64,000 bases of DNA, taken from assembly GCF_014197535.1 (NCBI RefSeq), contig NZ_JACIFV010000023.1, positions 40,288 through 104,287 of the forward strand. The letters run 5' to 3'. This stretch comes from Rhizobium aethiopicum. GTDB lineage: Bacteria; Pseudomonadota; Alphaproteobacteria; Rhizobiales; Rhizobiaceae. Both the position numbers and the translations under genes were made by a program. This document shows positions 1 through 8,097 of the stretch, one piece after another (the first letter of the stretch is position 1; each line of letters opens with the position of its first letter). Below the pieces are notes generated by a model, which made no database searches, was not told the origin of the DNA, and was given only the letters and a program-made list of their open reading frames with translations.

Positions 1-863
1 CTGACGATCTTGAGGATTTCGAAGCCGTGGCGGGAAAGCAGCTGCCTCACATAGGCTTCCGAATGGGCATAACGCAGCGACGGGGCGAGATGGAAGCCGT
101 CGCCGTCGCCCGCATCCTCGACGGAAAAGGCGAAGTCCGCACCGACGGCGGCAAGTTCGCCGACGATCGCAAAGACGCTCTCGAGGTTGCCGAGATACAT
201 CAGCACGTCGGCGGCGGTCACGAGGTCGGCCCGCCGGCGCCCGGCATCATCGAACAGGCCGGAGCGATCGGACGCAAGCGACAGATCGGCCTGAGCGAGG
301 TGATCATAGACCTGTTTCTCCGCGGCCTTGGCCAGCATGTTCTGCGATAGGTCGAAGCCTTCGAGGCGGTCGGCGCAAGCGCCGATCTCGGGGCCGAGCA
401 GGCCGGTGCCGCAGCCGAGATCGACGGCGCATGCGTAATGCCTGCCGGTGGAGGCGACGAGGGAGGCAAGCTTCTGCGGCACGCTGTAATCGAGTTTTTC
501 GACGAGCGACGTTTCGAAACGGTCGGCATAATCGTCGAACAGGCGCTCGACATAGCGGCTCGGCGGCCGGTCGGGGATGGCAGCGTCGCCGAGAAGGGCA
601 AGCTTGAGGGTGGCGCCGAATATATCCTCGGGATCGAGGGCGAGCGTCCGGCGATAGGCCTCGATCGCGGCTTCCCCCCTGCCCGCTTTTTCGCGATAGG
701 TGGCGAGGCGATACCAGCCGGCGGCCCAGGCGGGCACGAGCTCCAGCGCCTGCTCCATCAGCTCGGCCGCTGCCTCCGCCTCGCCGCCTTCTTCGAGCAT
801 CCTGGCATAATCGGCGCGGCGGTCGGCGATGACATCGCCTGAGGAAAGCTGGTGGGACTGCAT
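1..863 (-). CDS. TPR-containing class I SAM-dependent methyltransferase (3' end cut by window edge)
   Basis: The reading frame runs on the minus strand from an ATG at 863 and is still open at base 1, so about 287 residues are visible and the C-terminus is missing. Residues 10-90 hold tetratricopeptide-like helices (WAAGWYRLATYREKAG, AIEAYRRTLALDPED). A Rossmann methyltransferase domain follows, with motif I DLGCGTGLLG and the downstream FDLSQNMLAKA. TPR-methyltransferases of this layout are common in alphaproteobacteria; the substrate cannot be told. It is divergent from the small membrane-protein gene at 1006. Confidence 0.85.
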   Translation of the reverse strand, partial: MQSHQLSSGDVIADRRADYARMLEEGGEAEAAAELMEQALELVPAWAAGWYRLATYREKAGRGEAAIEAYRRTLALDPEDIFGATLKLALLGDAAIPDRPPSRYVERLFDDYADRFETSLVEKLDYSVPQKLASLVASTGRHYACAVDLGCGTGLLGPEIGACADRLEGFDLSQNMLAKAAEKQVYDHLAQADLSLASDRSGLFDDAGRRRADLVTAADVLMYLGNLESVFAIVGELAAVGADFAFSVEDAGDGDGFHLAPSLRYAHSEAYVRQLLSRHGFEILKIV

Positions 864-1005
864 GACGGACCTATCGTTTCGCTGGCATTTGGCGGCGGCC
901 ACAAAAAAACTCAAGTCCTATTTCAGAGGCGAAGCGGCCAATTCCGGAAAGGGCTTGCAGGCGGCGCACCGCGACCTTATTCCATGGGCAAACAGGAGAT
1001 GGCGC

Positions 1006-1272
1006 ATGTCCGATCAGGTGAACAGGTTCCTCGGCGATTCGCTCGGCCGCACATTGATTAAACTCATCGTGGTGTCGCTGATCGTCGGATTCGTCATGAC
1101 CGTGTTCGGCCTGACGCCGTGGAACATCATCTATGGGTTCCGCGACTTCATCCTGGACCTATGGCACCGGGGCTTTGCCGCGCTCGGGCGCGTCGGCGAC
1201 TATCTCCTGCTCGGGGCGACGATCGTCATCCCGCTCTTCCTCATCCTTCGCGTTTTCAGCTATCGCCGGTAA
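1006..1272 (+). CDS. Small two-TM inner-membrane protein, DUF6460-like
   Basis: An 88-residue protein beginning MSDQVNRFLG. The start at 1006 is preferred over the longer frame from 829 because a GGAG Shine-Dalgarno lies about 9 bases upstream and the extension has no membrane-protein character. Two hydrophobic segments (about residues 15-37 and 62-82) flank a short aromatic stretch. It resembles the DUF6460 family of rhizobial integral membrane proteins, recalled from memory rather than searched. The stop codon is one base before the ATG of the CAP-domain lipoprotein, so the two are probably co-transcribed. Confidence 0.7.
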   Translation: MSDQVNRFLGDSLGRTLIKLIVVSLIVGFVMTVFGLTPWNIIYGFRDFILDLWHRGFAALGRVGDYLLLGATIVIPLFLILRVFSYRR

Positions 1273-1273
1273 C

Positions 1274-1792
1274 ATGACATCGATCGATCTTTCCAGGCGC
1301 AGCCTGCTCACTCTCTCCGGACTTGCACTCGCCGCCGGCATCGCCGGCTGCACCACGACCCCGCGAATTGCCGGCACGCCCTCGAACGGCGAGGACGAGA
1401 CGGCGAGCGTCCTGCCGCTCGTCAACCAGTTGAGGGCGAAGAACGGCCTGCCGCCGCTTGAGGTCGATCCGGCGGCGCAGACGGCCGCCCTTTTCCAGGC
1501 CAAGCGCATGGCGAGCGCCGGCAAGATGGCGCACCTCATGGGCATGACCGACAGTTTCGGGACCCGCGTCAAGGCGAGCGGCGTGCGGCTGCCGGCGGCC
1601 GAAAACATTGCTTCCGGCCAGCAGAGCGTCGACGCCGTGGTGACGGCCTGGATCAATTCGCAGCATCATCTGGAAAACATGCTCGGGCGTTATGACGGCC
1701 TCGGCGTCGCCGTCGCCCATAATACGTCTTCCAGGAACCTGCCTTACTGGGCCATGGTGCTTTCCAGCCGAGGCGATTTCGCCTCGATATGA
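1274..1792 (+). CDS. CAP (SCP/PR-1)-domain lipoprotein
   Basis: A 172-residue exported protein. The N-terminus has twin arginines (DLSRRSLLTLSG) and a lipobox ending AGIAGC at about residues 20-25, so it is probably lipidated and possibly Tat-exported. The rest is a CAP domain: VLPLVNQLRAKNGLPPLEVD, an AENIASGQ motif, and a C-terminal strand containing WAMVLS. Bacterial CAP proteins are periplasmic or secreted, with poorly defined roles. The gene follows the DUF6460-like gene by one base and leads straight into the MATE gene. Confidence 0.8.
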   Translation: MTSIDLSRRSLLTLSGLALAAGIAGCTTTPRIAGTPSNGEDETASVLPLVNQLRAKNGLPPLEVDPAAQTAALFQAKRMASAGKMAHLMGMTDSFGTRVKASGVRLPAAENIASGQQSVDAVVTAWINSQHHLENMLGRYDGLGVAVAHNTSSRNLPYWAMVLSSRGDFASI

Positions 1793-1800
1793 GGCAGGTC

Positions 1801-3144
1801 ATGGATACGCGCAGCAACGACGCCTTCGCTTTCGACGTGACGCATCGGCTGGTGCTGTCGATCGCCGTTCCGATGACGCTCGGCTTCATGACGACGCCGC
1901 TGCTCGGGCTGACGAGCACCGCCGTCGTCGGTCATATGGGCGATGCGGAAGCGCTGGCGGGCCTGGCGATCGGCGCCATGCTCTTCGATCTGATCCTCGG
2001 CAGTTTCAACTTCCTGCGCGCCTCGACGACGGGGCTGACAGCGCAGGCCTATGGCCGGCGCGACCGGCACGAACAGCAGGCTGTCTTCTGGCGGGCGCTG
2101 ATTTCAGCCCTCGGCTGCGGCCTGGCACTCCTCTGTCTTTCGCCGCTGCTCGAGACGGCGGGATTGCGGCTGATGGGCGCGGAAGGGGCGATCGCCGAGG
2201 CGACCGGCACCTATTTCGCGATCCGCATGCTGGCGGCACCGGCGGCGCTGGCGAATTACGCCATCCTCGGCTTCGTGCTCGGGCGCGGACAGGGCAGTGT
2301 CGGACTGCTGCTGCAGGCGCTGATCAACGGTATCAACATCCTGCTTTCCATCTATCTCGGCCTATCGCTCGGCTGGGGCGTGGCGGGGGTCGCCTGGGCA
2401 ACCATGGCCGGTGAAACGATCGGGGCGATCGCCGGACTTTTCATCGTGCTTAGCGGCTTTGCCAAGGCGAAGCGGCCGGCGTGGCCGGAGATCTTTTCGC
2501 GGCAGCGGCTGGCGGAGCTTTTCGCCCTCAACCGCGACATCCTGATCCGCACCTTCGTGCTGATCGGCGCCTTTACGATCATGACGCGGATCGGCACCGG
2601 CTTCGGGGCGGTGACACTGGCCGCCAATGCCGTGCTGATGAATTTCTTCCTGCTGTCAGGCTATTATCTCGACGGGCTTGCCAATGCCGCCGAGCAGATT
2701 ACCGGCCGGGCGATCGGTGCGCGTTATCGGCCGGCCTTCGACCGCGGGCTGAAGCTGACAACCATCTGGTCGTTCGGATTGGCGGCGTTCGCTTCCGCCT
2801 TCTTCTTCCTCGCCGGACCCTGGCTGATCTCGGTGCTGACCACCTCGCCCGAGGTGCGCCAGGCCGCCGAAACCTATTTGCCCTGGGCTGCCATCACCGG
2901 CCTGACGGGGGCGCTTGCCTTCCTGATGGACGGAGTCTTCATCGGCGCGACATGGTCTGTCGACATGCGCAACCGCATGCTGATATCCTTTGCCGGCTAC
3001 CTCGCCATGCTCGCCGTCTTCGTGCCGCTCTTCGGCAATCACGGCCTATGGCTCGGCATGAACGCCTTCCTGCTGTTCCGCGGTTTCTTCCTGGCCATGC
3101 TGGTCAAGCCGCGCGCCGATCAGACTTTTCGCGCTGCCCAGTAA
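1801..3144 (+). CDS. MATE family multidrug efflux transporter
   Basis: About 447 residues with roughly twelve hydrophobic segments and the MATE pattern of two related halves. The first half has PMTLGFMTTPLLGLTSTAVV and a RASTTGLTAQAYGRRD loop. It should be a cation-coupled drug or metabolite exporter in the inner membrane. An ATG at 1789 overlaps the upstream stop codon but lacks a Shine-Dalgarno; the ATG at 1801 has GAGG 6-7 bases upstream and is preferred. The 3' end overlaps the convergent pyrD gene by 25 bases. Confidence 0.88.
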   Translation: MDTRSNDAFAFDVTHRLVLSIAVPMTLGFMTTPLLGLTSTAVVGHMGDAEALAGLAIGAMLFDLILGSFNFLRASTTGLTAQAYGRRDRHEQQAVFWRALISALGCGLALLCLSPLLETAGLRLMGAEGAIAEATGTYFAIRMLAAPAALANYAILGFVLGRGQGSVGLLLQALINGINILLSIYLGLSLGWGVAGVAWATMAGETIGAIAGLFIVLSGFAKAKRPAWPEIFSRQRLAELFALNRDILIRTFVLIGAFTIMTRIGTGFGAVTLAANAVLMNFFLLSGYYLDGLANAAEQITGRAIGARYRPAFDRGLKLTTIWSFGLAAFASAFFFLAGPWLISVLTTSPEVRQAAETYLPWAAITGLTGALAFLMDGVFIGATWSVDMRNRMLISFAGYLAMLAVFVPLFGNHGLWLGMNAFLLFRGFFLAMLVKPRADQTFRAAQ

Positions 3145-4208
3145 TCGAGCTTGCTGTCGCGCAGTTGGCGGATCGAGCCGACCTTTTCGCGGTCCATGAG
3201 CTTGGAGAGGCCGCGGACGATATCGCCGGGCAGGCCGGGGCCTTCATAGACCATGCAGGAATAGAGCTGGACGAGGTCGGCGCCCGCCCTGATCTTTTCC
3301 AGCGCGGTTTCGGCCGAGGAGACGCCGCCGACGCCGATGATCGGCAGATCGGGGCCGACGCGCTTGCGCATCCGGGCAAGCACCGCCGTCGATTTTTCGA
3401 ACAGCGGCACGCCGGAAAGGCCGCCCGCCTCCTTCGCCTGTCGCTGGTCCTTGAGACCGTCGCGCGACAGCGTGGTGTTGGAGACGATCAGCCCATCCAG
3501 CGTATGCGCGAGCACTTCCGCCGCGATATCGTCCATGCCTTCCTCGGTCAGGTCAGGGGCGATCTTCAGAAAGACGGGGATCTCCCGGCCGGATTTCTCC
3601 GCCATCTCGTCTCGCGCCGCAAGCACGGCCGACAGCAGCGCCGCGAGGCTTTCGCGCGCCTGCAGGTCGCGCAGGCCAGGCGTGTTCGGCGAGGAGATGT
3701 TGGCGGTGAAATAACGCGCCACCGAATAAAAACGTCGGATGCCGGCGACGTAATCGGCGATGCGGTCGTCGCTATCCTTGTTGGCGCCGATATTGACGCC
3801 GACGATGCCGGTGCCCGTCAATGCCGCGAGCCGCCCGAAGGCGGCCTCATGGCCTTCATTGTTGAAACCGAGGCGGTTGATGACGCCTTCGTCCTCGACC
3901 AGGCGGAAGATGCGCGGGCGCGGATTGCCGGATTGCGGCTTCGGCGTCACGGTGCCGATCTCGGTAAAACCGAAGCCGAGCTTCAGGAGCGCTTCGGGCA
4001 CCTCGGCATTCTTGTCGTAGCCGGCCGCCATGCCGAGCGGGTTTTCGAAGGTGAGGCCGGCGACGGTCTGGCGAAGGCGCGGATCGGGAGTGATCCGGCA
4101 GGCAGGCACGAGGCCGGATTTCAGCGCGGCGATCGACACGCCGTGCGCCGTTTCCGGATCGAACAGGAAGAGACCCTTGCGGGCGACGCGCTTGAAGGGA
4201 TCGATCAT
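3120..4208 (-). CDS. pyrD: Dihydroorotate dehydrogenase (quinone), class 2
   Basis: A 362-residue class 2 enzyme that oxidises dihydroorotate to orotate in pyrimidine synthesis, passing electrons to membrane quinone. Visible features are the N-terminal membrane-association helix region, NPLGMAAGYDKNAEVPEAL, the FMN and active-site segment VNIGANKDSDD, NISSPNTPGLRDLQ, LKIAPDLTEE, and IIGVGGVSSAETALEKIRAGADLVQLYS near the end. Length matches the family. Its start codon overlaps the DUF952 stop by 4 bases, so the two genes form an operon. Confidence 0.95.
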   Translation of the reverse strand: MIDPFKRVARKGLFLFDPETAHGVSIAALKSGLVPACRITPDPRLRQTVAGLTFENPLGMAAGYDKNAEVPEALLKLGFGFTEIGTVTPKPQSGNPRPRIFRLVEDEGVINRLGFNNEGHEAAFGRLAALTGTGIVGVNIGANKDSDDRIADYVAGIRRFYSVARYFTANISSPNTPGLRDLQARESLAALLSAVLAARDEMAEKSGREIPVFLKIAPDLTEEGMDDIAAEVLAHTLDGLIVSNTTLSRDGLKDQRQAKEAGGLSGVPLFEKSTAVLARMRKRVGPDLPIIGVGGVSSAETALEKIRAGADLVQLYSCMVYEGPGLPGDIVRGLSKLMDREKVGSIRQLRDSKLDYWAARKV

Positions 4209-4558
4209 GGCTGCAGCTCCGGGAAGATATGAACGCCGTTCTCATCGAGCGGCAGCTGCGCCTCCCAGAGCACGGCCGCAAGCGGCAGATCGGCGTAGAG
4301 ATGCGGGAAGAGATCGCCGCCGCGGGAGAGTTCGAAGAGGAGCTTGTCACCGAAGCCGCTGGCATCGACGGCGACCAGCACGAGGCCGGGCTGGCCGGCG
4401 AAATGCAGGGCCGCGGTCTGCTTCACCTGGTCAACCGTCGAGAAATGGATGAAGCCGTCCTTGAGATCGATGCTGGCGCCATGAAAAACACCGCTTTGTC
4501 TGGCTTGCTGCCAGAGCGTTTCCGTCACGATCTTGTAAAGGGTCGGTGTCACGGTCAT
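4205..4558 (-). CDS. DUF952 domain protein
   Basis: A 117-residue protein of the DUF952 family, recognisable by LYKIVTETLWQQA, DGFIHFSTVDQV and LVLVAVDASGFGDKLLFE. The family may relate to ADP-ribosyl or glutathione chemistry, but no function is established. Two adjacent ATGs occur (4561 and 4558). A GAGG motif lies about 5 bases from the second, which is chosen here. Its stop overlaps the pyrD start (ATGA), indicating translational coupling. Confidence 0.8.
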   Translation of the reverse strand: MTVTPTLYKIVTETLWQQARQSGVFHGASIDLKDGFIHFSTVDQVKQTAALHFAGQPGLVLVAVDASGFGDKLLFELSRGGDLFPHLYADLPLAAVLWEAQLPLDENGVHIFPELQP

Positions 4559-4678
4559 CATGGCCTCGCGATTGCTGATCCTTGGGTCATGAGCGCTTTG
4601 CCGGAAAGAGGCGGCGATGTCCACGCCCCGGCACTCAAAAAGCGGGGCCATCCCAGGCAAAATCCGGAGGATGAGACG

Positions 4679-5077
4679 ATGAAGATTTTGGTTCTCGCAC
4701 TTGGCGCTGTTCTCCTGCCGCTTGGCGCCGCGGCGGCCGAGACCGATACGAGCCGATTCCAACTGGAGAAGAGCGGCGACCATTTCGTCCGGCTGGACCG
4801 CCAGACCGGCGCCATGTCGATCTGCCAGGACAAGGACGGCGCCCTCGTCTGCCGTATGGCGGCCGATGAGCGGGCGGCCTATGAGGACGAGCTCGACCGG
4901 CTTTCAGAGCGGGTGACCAAGCTGGAACAGGCAGGCCTCATCCAGCGGGCGCTGCCGAGCGACGCCGAGATCGACCGCTCGATCAGCATCATGGAGCGGA
5001 TGATGAAGAGTTTCATGGGGATGGTGAAGGAGTTCCAGGCTGACGAAAAAGCCAATCCCCTTCCGCAGAAGACATGA
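4679..5077 (+). CDS. Periplasmic hypothetical protein with coiled-coil segment
   Basis: A 132-residue protein with a clear signal peptide (MKILVLALGAVLLPLGAAAA, cleavage near AAA-ET). The mature part has a short strand-rich section containing QDKDGALVCRM. A helix then follows with heptad spacing (YEDELDRLSERVTKLEQAGL), suggesting a coiled coil, and a methionine-rich stretch. No known domain is recognised. The start at 4679 is preferred because the longer frame upstream is antisense to the DUF952 gene. Confidence 0.7.
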   Translation: MKILVLALGAVLLPLGAAAAETDTSRFQLEKSGDHFVRLDRQTGAMSICQDKDGALVCRMAADERAAYEDELDRLSERVTKLEQAGLIQRALPSDAEIDRSISIMERMMKSFMGMVKEFQADEKANPLPQKT

Positions 5078-5166
5078 TCTGATATAGTCATTTCAGAAAG
5101 CATGCATGCAACGCCGAGGGGACGGCGCGCGTGCGGCATGATCGGACTCTTGGGAGGGAGTTTTCG

Positions 5167-5814
5167 ATGCAGGAACAGACCATCATCATCGCGGACGATC
5201 ATCCGCTGTTTCGCGATGCGCTGCGCCAGGCGGTGATCGGCATGGAAGGCCGGCAGACCATCGTCGAGGCCGGTGATTTTGCCGCCGCCCGCGCGGCTGC
5301 GGGCGCAAATCCGGATGCTGACCTGATACTGCTCGACCTCGCCATGCCCGGCGCCAGCGGTTTTTCCGGCCTGATGGCGCTGCGCGCAGAATTCGCCAGC
5401 CTGCCGATCATGATCGTTTCGGCGAGCGACGACGCCACGACAATCCGCCGGGCGCTGGAGCTCGGCGCTTCCGGCTTTATTTCCAAATCCTCGGGCATCG
5501 AAGACATCCGCCGCAGCATCCAGACGGTGCTTGCCGGCGATATCGCCACGCCGGAAAGCTATCGCGACGGCCAGGAGCAGGATCCCGATGTCGCCGATCT
5601 GATCCACCGCCTGCACACGCTAACACCGCAGCAGAGCCGGGTGCTGACCATGCTGGCCGAAGGCCTGTTGAACAAGCAGATCGCCTATGAACTCGGCGTC
5701 TCCGAAGCGACGATCAAGGCGCATGTCTCGGCAATCCTGCTGAAGCTCGATGTCGACAGCCGCACGCAGGCGGTCATCCAGCTCGGCAAGATCAACATGG
5801 CGATGGTGGCCTGA
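5167..5814 (+). CDS. LuxR/NarL-type response regulator
   Basis: A 215-residue two-domain regulator. The receiver domain (about 1-120) has the acidic pair in IIIADDHPLF, the phospho-acceptor Asp in LILLDLAMPG and the conserved Lys in GFISKSS. The C-terminal LuxR HTH (about 145-210) contains LTPQQSRVLTMLAEGLLNKQ and VSEATIKAHVSAIL. The start at 5167 follows GGGAGGGAG. No sensor kinase lies beside it, so it is an orphan regulator in this window. Confidence 0.9.
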   Translation: MQEQTIIIADDHPLFRDALRQAVIGMEGRQTIVEAGDFAAARAAAGANPDADLILLDLAMPGASGFSGLMALRAEFASLPIMIVSASDDATTIRRALELGASGFISKSSGIEDIRRSIQTVLAGDIATPESYRDGQEQDPDVADLIHRLHTLTPQQSRVLTMLAEGLLNKQIAYELGVSEATIKAHVSAILLKLDVDSRTQAVIQLGKINMAMVA

Positions 5815-5904
5815 GGGCCGCCGAAACCGCCGATAGCAGGATTTTATTCCTCCTTTACCTTTACGGGCGCCGCACGGTCGGTTACTATTCCGTCCGGCTA
5901 CAGC

Positions 5905-5940
5905 ATCGGCCCGAAAATCGAAATCGATTTTCGGGCCGAT
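5905..5940. repeat. Perfect 17-bp inverted repeat
   Basis: Arms ATCGGCCCGAAAATCGA and its exact complement are separated by two bases. It lies 90 bases after the response-regulator stop and is not followed by a U-run, so it is better read as a mobile palindromic repeat or stabilising hairpin than as an intrinsic terminator. Confidence 0.75.
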
Positions 5941-5949
5941 GTGTAGATT

Positions 5950-6110
5950 TAAAGAGCTAGAGCGCCCTTTGTGCGTACGAACGGACGCCCGGCGCTCTGG
6001 AGCGATTCAGCTTTCACGGAAGCGCAGAGCCGCTCTAACCTTTTGTATTTACGCAATTCCGGACGGAAACCGCTTCGCACTTTTCCTGGAATTGCTCTAG
6101 AGCGCGGCCT
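5950..6110. repeat. Rhizobial-type intergenic palindromic repeat (RIME-like)
   Basis: This fills most of the 324-base gap before the S24 gene. It contains nested inverted repeats, the clearest being GCAATTCC at 6053-6060 with GGAATTGC at 6088-6095, plus several AGAGC/GCTCT half-sites. Similar sequences are abundant between rhizobial genes; the RIME label is from memory and needs a genome-wide search. The start codon of the next gene is only about 30 bases further on. Confidence 0.6.
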
Positions 6111-6138
6111 GAGACAGGCTGCACGGAATCGGGCGCAT

Positions 6139-6810
6139 ATGCTGTCACACAAGCAGATCTGGGAGGCGATCGACAGGCTTGCCGAACGGCACGAGCTGAC
6201 GCCATCCGGTCTTGCGCGCCGCGCCGGACTCGACCCCACCTCGTTCAACAAGTCAAAACGGCTTTCCGCCGATGGGCGGCTGCGCTGGCCGTCGACGGAA
6301 TCGATCGCCAAGGTGCTCGATGCGACAGGCGCGAGCATGGAGCAGTTTCTCGCCTTCATGCAACCGGCCGCCAGTTCCGCCGGAGAGCGGATCGGCGAGC
6401 GTGCCGCCCCCCCGCCGGGCAGCGCCATTCCTCTGCTCGGCTTCGCCCAGGCCGGCGCCGGCGGCTTCTTCGACGATGGCGGCTTTCCGGCCGGTCATGG
6501 CTGGGACGTGGTGGAGTTTCCGACAAACCCGTCGCAGAAATCCGGCATCTATGCGCTGGAGGTGCAGGGCGAAAGCATGATGCCGCTTTATCGCGACGGC
6601 GACGTGCTGATCGTCGAGCCCGGGGCGCAGGTGCGCCGCAACGACCGCGTCGTCGTGCGCACAGGCGCGGGCGAAGTGATGGCCAAGGTGCTGCTGCGCC
6701 AGAGCTCGCGCTCGATCGAGCTGATGTCGCTCAATCCCGAACATCCCAACCGCACGCTCGATCTTGCCGATGTCGATTGGATCGCCCGCATCATCTGGGC
6801 CAGCCAGTAG
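6139..6810 (+). CDS. XRE-type HTH / S24 peptidase-like transcriptional repressor
   Basis: A 223-residue LexA/CI-like regulator. Residues 1-70 hold a helix-turn-helix (LTPSGLARRAGLDPTSFNKS). The C-terminal S24 domain has the nucleophile serine in VQGESMMPLYRDGD and the general-base lysine in VMAKVLLR, so self-cleavage residues are intact. It may respond to DNA damage or another signal. The start at 6139 is chosen because the upstream extension runs through the intergenic repeat. The next gene begins 11 bases after its stop. Confidence 0.85.
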   Translation: MLSHKQIWEAIDRLAERHELTPSGLARRAGLDPTSFNKSKRLSADGRLRWPSTESIAKVLDATGASMEQFLAFMQPAASSAGERIGERAAPPPGSAIPLLGFAQAGAGGFFDDGGFPAGHGWDVVEFPTNPSQKSGIYALEVQGESMMPLYRDGDVLIVEPGAQVRRNDRVVVRTGAGEVMAKVLLRQSSRSIELMSLNPEHPNRTLDLADVDWIARIIWASQ

Positions 6811-6821
6811 GAAGATATTCC

Positions 6822-7535
6822 ATGCGCCCTGCCGCCGTCTTTACAGGTATCACGGGGATGGCGGCGGTGGTCGGCCTGCTGATGGCAGGCGAAGCGAGAC
6901 TTCGCGGCGGCACCGCATGGGAAGAAACCGGAGCCGCAGAGGAAACGTCGGCCGCGGCGCCGAAGGTTGCCTCCGAGACCGCCGAACCGGCGGCGACGAT
7001 ATCCGACGAACGTGCCGAAATGATCGCCCGCTCGGTGGAACCGGCGATCCCGCCCCCAGCGGCGGCGCCTGATGGCACGGCGCCCAAACCCGCCACGATC
7101 CCGCAACATGCGGCGCCGGCATCCAGCCAAACGGCAGGTCCCGCCGAGAAAAAGGCGATGGAGCTGTCGCGGCCGCTGGTCGAGAACGCCGGCAGTCTTT
7201 CCTTCGGTGAGCGTAGGCTCCAGCTTGCCGGCATCGTCCCCACGCCAGCTGACAGGATATGCGGGCCAGCAGGCCGGCAATGGCCCTGCGGCATGATGGC
7301 GAAGACGGCGCTGCGCCAGCTCTTGCGCAACCGCAGCCTCACCTGTGATCTCGATACGGCGGAATGGAAGGGAACGGCGATCGCCGCCTGCCGGCTCGGC
7401 ACGCAGGATCTCGGCGCGTGGCTTGCCGAAAGCGGCTGGGCGGAAGCAGAGGCGGGTTCGCCGCTTGCAGCCGTCGCCGAGAAGGCGAAACAGGCGCAGA
7501 AAGGCATTTACGGCGGCGATCCACGCCGCAAGTGA
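6822..7535 (+). CDS. Exported thermonuclease-family (SNase-like) protein
   Basis: A 237-residue protein with an N-terminal hydrophobic signal or anchor (about 5-25) and a long Ala/Pro/Glu-rich linker. The C-terminal half has SNase-fold signatures: SFGERRLQLAGI, CGMMAKTALRQLL and LGAWLAESGWAEAEA. Many rhizobial members of this family lack some nuclease catalytic residues, and activity cannot be assumed. It lies 11 bases behind the S24 repressor and is likely co-transcribed with it. Confidence 0.7.
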   Translation: MRPAAVFTGITGMAAVVGLLMAGEARLRGGTAWEETGAAEETSAAAPKVASETAEPAATISDERAEMIARSVEPAIPPPAAAPDGTAPKPATIPQHAAPASSQTAGPAEKKAMELSRPLVENAGSLSFGERRLQLAGIVPTPADRICGPAGRQWPCGMMAKTALRQLLRNRSLTCDLDTAEWKGTAIAACRLGTQDLGAWLAESGWAEAEAGSPLAAVAEKAKQAQKGIYGGDPRRK

Positions 7536-7623
7536 CAGGCCGTCCGCCGGGGCGAGATGCTGCCGATCTCTTGTAATGGCGGCCGCCAGTTCCTAATCTG
7601 GGCTGATCAAAAAGGAATCAGAG

Positions 7624-8037
7624 ATGAATAAGCCGCTTTCCGCCCATGATGCGCTGATCTACGTGATGGTGATGGCGTCGGCCGTCGATAGCACCATGAA
7701 CGATAAGGAGATGGAAAGGATCGGTCAGCTGATCGGCTTCCTGCCGGTTTTCAGGGATTTTGATGACGACAAACTGATTCCGATCGCGCGCGACTGCGCC
7801 GCGCTGCTGGCCGGGCCCGAGGGCCTCGACGTCGTTCTCGAAACCGTACGCGACACCCTGCCGGCAAAACTCTACGACACGGCCTATGCGCTTGCGGTCG
7901 AGGTGGCATCCGCCGATCTCTCGGTCAAGGCGGAGGAACTGCGGCTGCTCAGCCTGCTGCGGGACCGGCTCGGCCTCGACAAGCTCACTTGCGCGGCGAT
8001 CGAGCGCAGCGCGATCGCACGCTTCCGCAAGGGCTGA
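7624..8037 (+). CDS. TerB-like protein
   Basis: A 137-residue helical cytoplasmic protein. ALIYVMVMASAVDSTMNDKE near the N-terminus and AVEVASADLSVKAEELRLL in the C-terminal half form the acidic, metal-binding TerB-type repeat pattern. These proteins are linked to tellurite-resistance-type modules, but isolated copies like this one have no defined role. The AAGGAATCAGAG sequence upstream supplies the ribosome site. Confidence 0.75.
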   Translation: MNKPLSAHDALIYVMVMASAVDSTMNDKEMERIGQLIGFLPVFRDFDDDKLIPIARDCAALLAGPEGLDVVLETVRDTLPAKLYDTAYALAVEVASADLSVKAEELRLLSLLRDRLGLDKLTCAAIERSAIARFRKG

Positions 8038-8048
8038 TGTTTTCTTTA

Positions 8049-8095
8049 TGCATGTCGTTATCCCAAAACCGCTGCACACTTTTGGGCGACATGCA
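8049..8095. repeat. Rhizobial palindromic repeat between convergent genes
   Basis: TGCATGTCG (8049-8057) and its complement CGACATGCA (8087-8095) bound a second inverted pair, CCCAAAA/TTTTGGG. The element fills the gap between the TerB-like gene and the convergent solute-binding protein gene and could serve both as a hairpin terminator. Closely similar sequences are common between rhizobial genes. Confidence 0.7.
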
Positions 8096-8097
8096 TT

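Noticed and set aside
2481..4232. 583-codon plus-strand frame overlapping MATE and pyrD
   Set aside because: It is out of frame with MATE and antisense to pyrD; both those genes have full domain signatures.
5905..5940. 17-bp palindrome considered as the response-regulator terminator
   Set aside because: No U-run follows on either strand and the gene end is 90 bases away; a mobile palindromic repeat fits better.
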